A stretch of 5,150 nucleotides of DNA from an uncultured Oscillospiraceae bacterium. Lineage in GTDB: Bacteria; Bacillota; Clostridia; Oscillospirales; Oscillospiraceae. The DNA is taken from assembly GCA_910584285.1 (NCBI GenBank), contig CAJTYK010000086.1:1-5150 (forward strand). The letters are read 5' to 3'. A program made the position numbers and the translations under genes. Every line of letters begins with the position of its first letter. The stretch's first letter is position 1. The notes under the pieces were generated by a model. That model searched no databases. It was given only the letters and a program-made list of their open reading frames with translations, and was not told where the DNA came from. Below, piece by piece: positions 5,144 to 5,150 of this stretch.

Positions 5144-5150
5144 ATGGAGA
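5144..5150 (+). CDS. Start of a gene cut by the right edge, product unknown
   Basis: Only ATG GAG A is visible. The call rests on the strong promoter at 5072-5100 and the AAGGAGGG site at 5129-5136, correctly spaced for this ATG. Nothing can be said about the product. The strong promoter with a possible operator would suit a regulator or a regulated transporter or stress gene, but this is a guess. Confidence 0.6.

Noticed and set aside
1..5150. CRISPR array, transposase or phage genes
   Set aside because: No regularly spaced repeats and no reading frame with integrase, transposase or phage structural motifs were seen.

Overview
The window is a GC-rich, densely coding stretch of chromosome. 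I infer a Gram-positive anaerobe of the Clostridia, most likely a GC-rich Oscillospiraceae-type gut bacterium (Flavonifractor/Oscillibacter-like). The reasons are the strong AGGAGG-type ribosome binding sites, a textbook sigma-A promoter near the right end, the oxygen-sensitive BadF/HgdB-type protein family, and a DIP1984-family gene in GC-rich low-intergenic DNA. The assignment is an inference; no rRNA or marker gene is present.

Layout. Positions 1-4084 hold four tightly packed plus-strand genes that look like one operon. (1) The 3' part of a large BadF-type ATPase/DUF2229 protein (activator of 2-hydroxyacyl-CoA dehydratase superfamily; the start lies upstream of the window). (2) A GTG-started GNAT-fold protein that overlaps it by 11 bp. 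(3) A 434-residue HgdB-like, cysteine-rich partner protein of the same superfamily. (4) A 150-residue helical DIP1984-family protein. Positions 4085-4466 are a gene-free stretch rich in inverted repeats. It includes a tRNA-like arrangement with a T-loop-like hairpin and a perfect 15-bp inverted repeat directly upstream of the next ribosome binding site. Positions 4467-5027 encode a second, unrelated GNAT acetyltransferase, ended by a clear intrinsic terminator (5034-5061). A strong extended -10 promoter (5072-5100) and ribosome binding site then lead into a gene whose first codons are at the right edge.

How it fits together. Genes 1 and 3 correspond to parts that, as I recall, are often fused in one roughly 1400-residue clostridial protein: BadF-type ATPase domains, then DUF2229, then an HgdB-like domain. 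By analogy with HgdC/HgdAB and the double-cubane-cluster proteins, they probably form an ATP-driven low-potential electron-transfer system built on Fe-S clusters; its substrate is unknown. Here the two parts are separate genes with a GNAT gene between them. That is the most interesting gene-level feature. The structured gap at 4085-4466 is the most interesting non-coding feature. I did not see a CRISPR array, transposase, complete tRNA or defence system.
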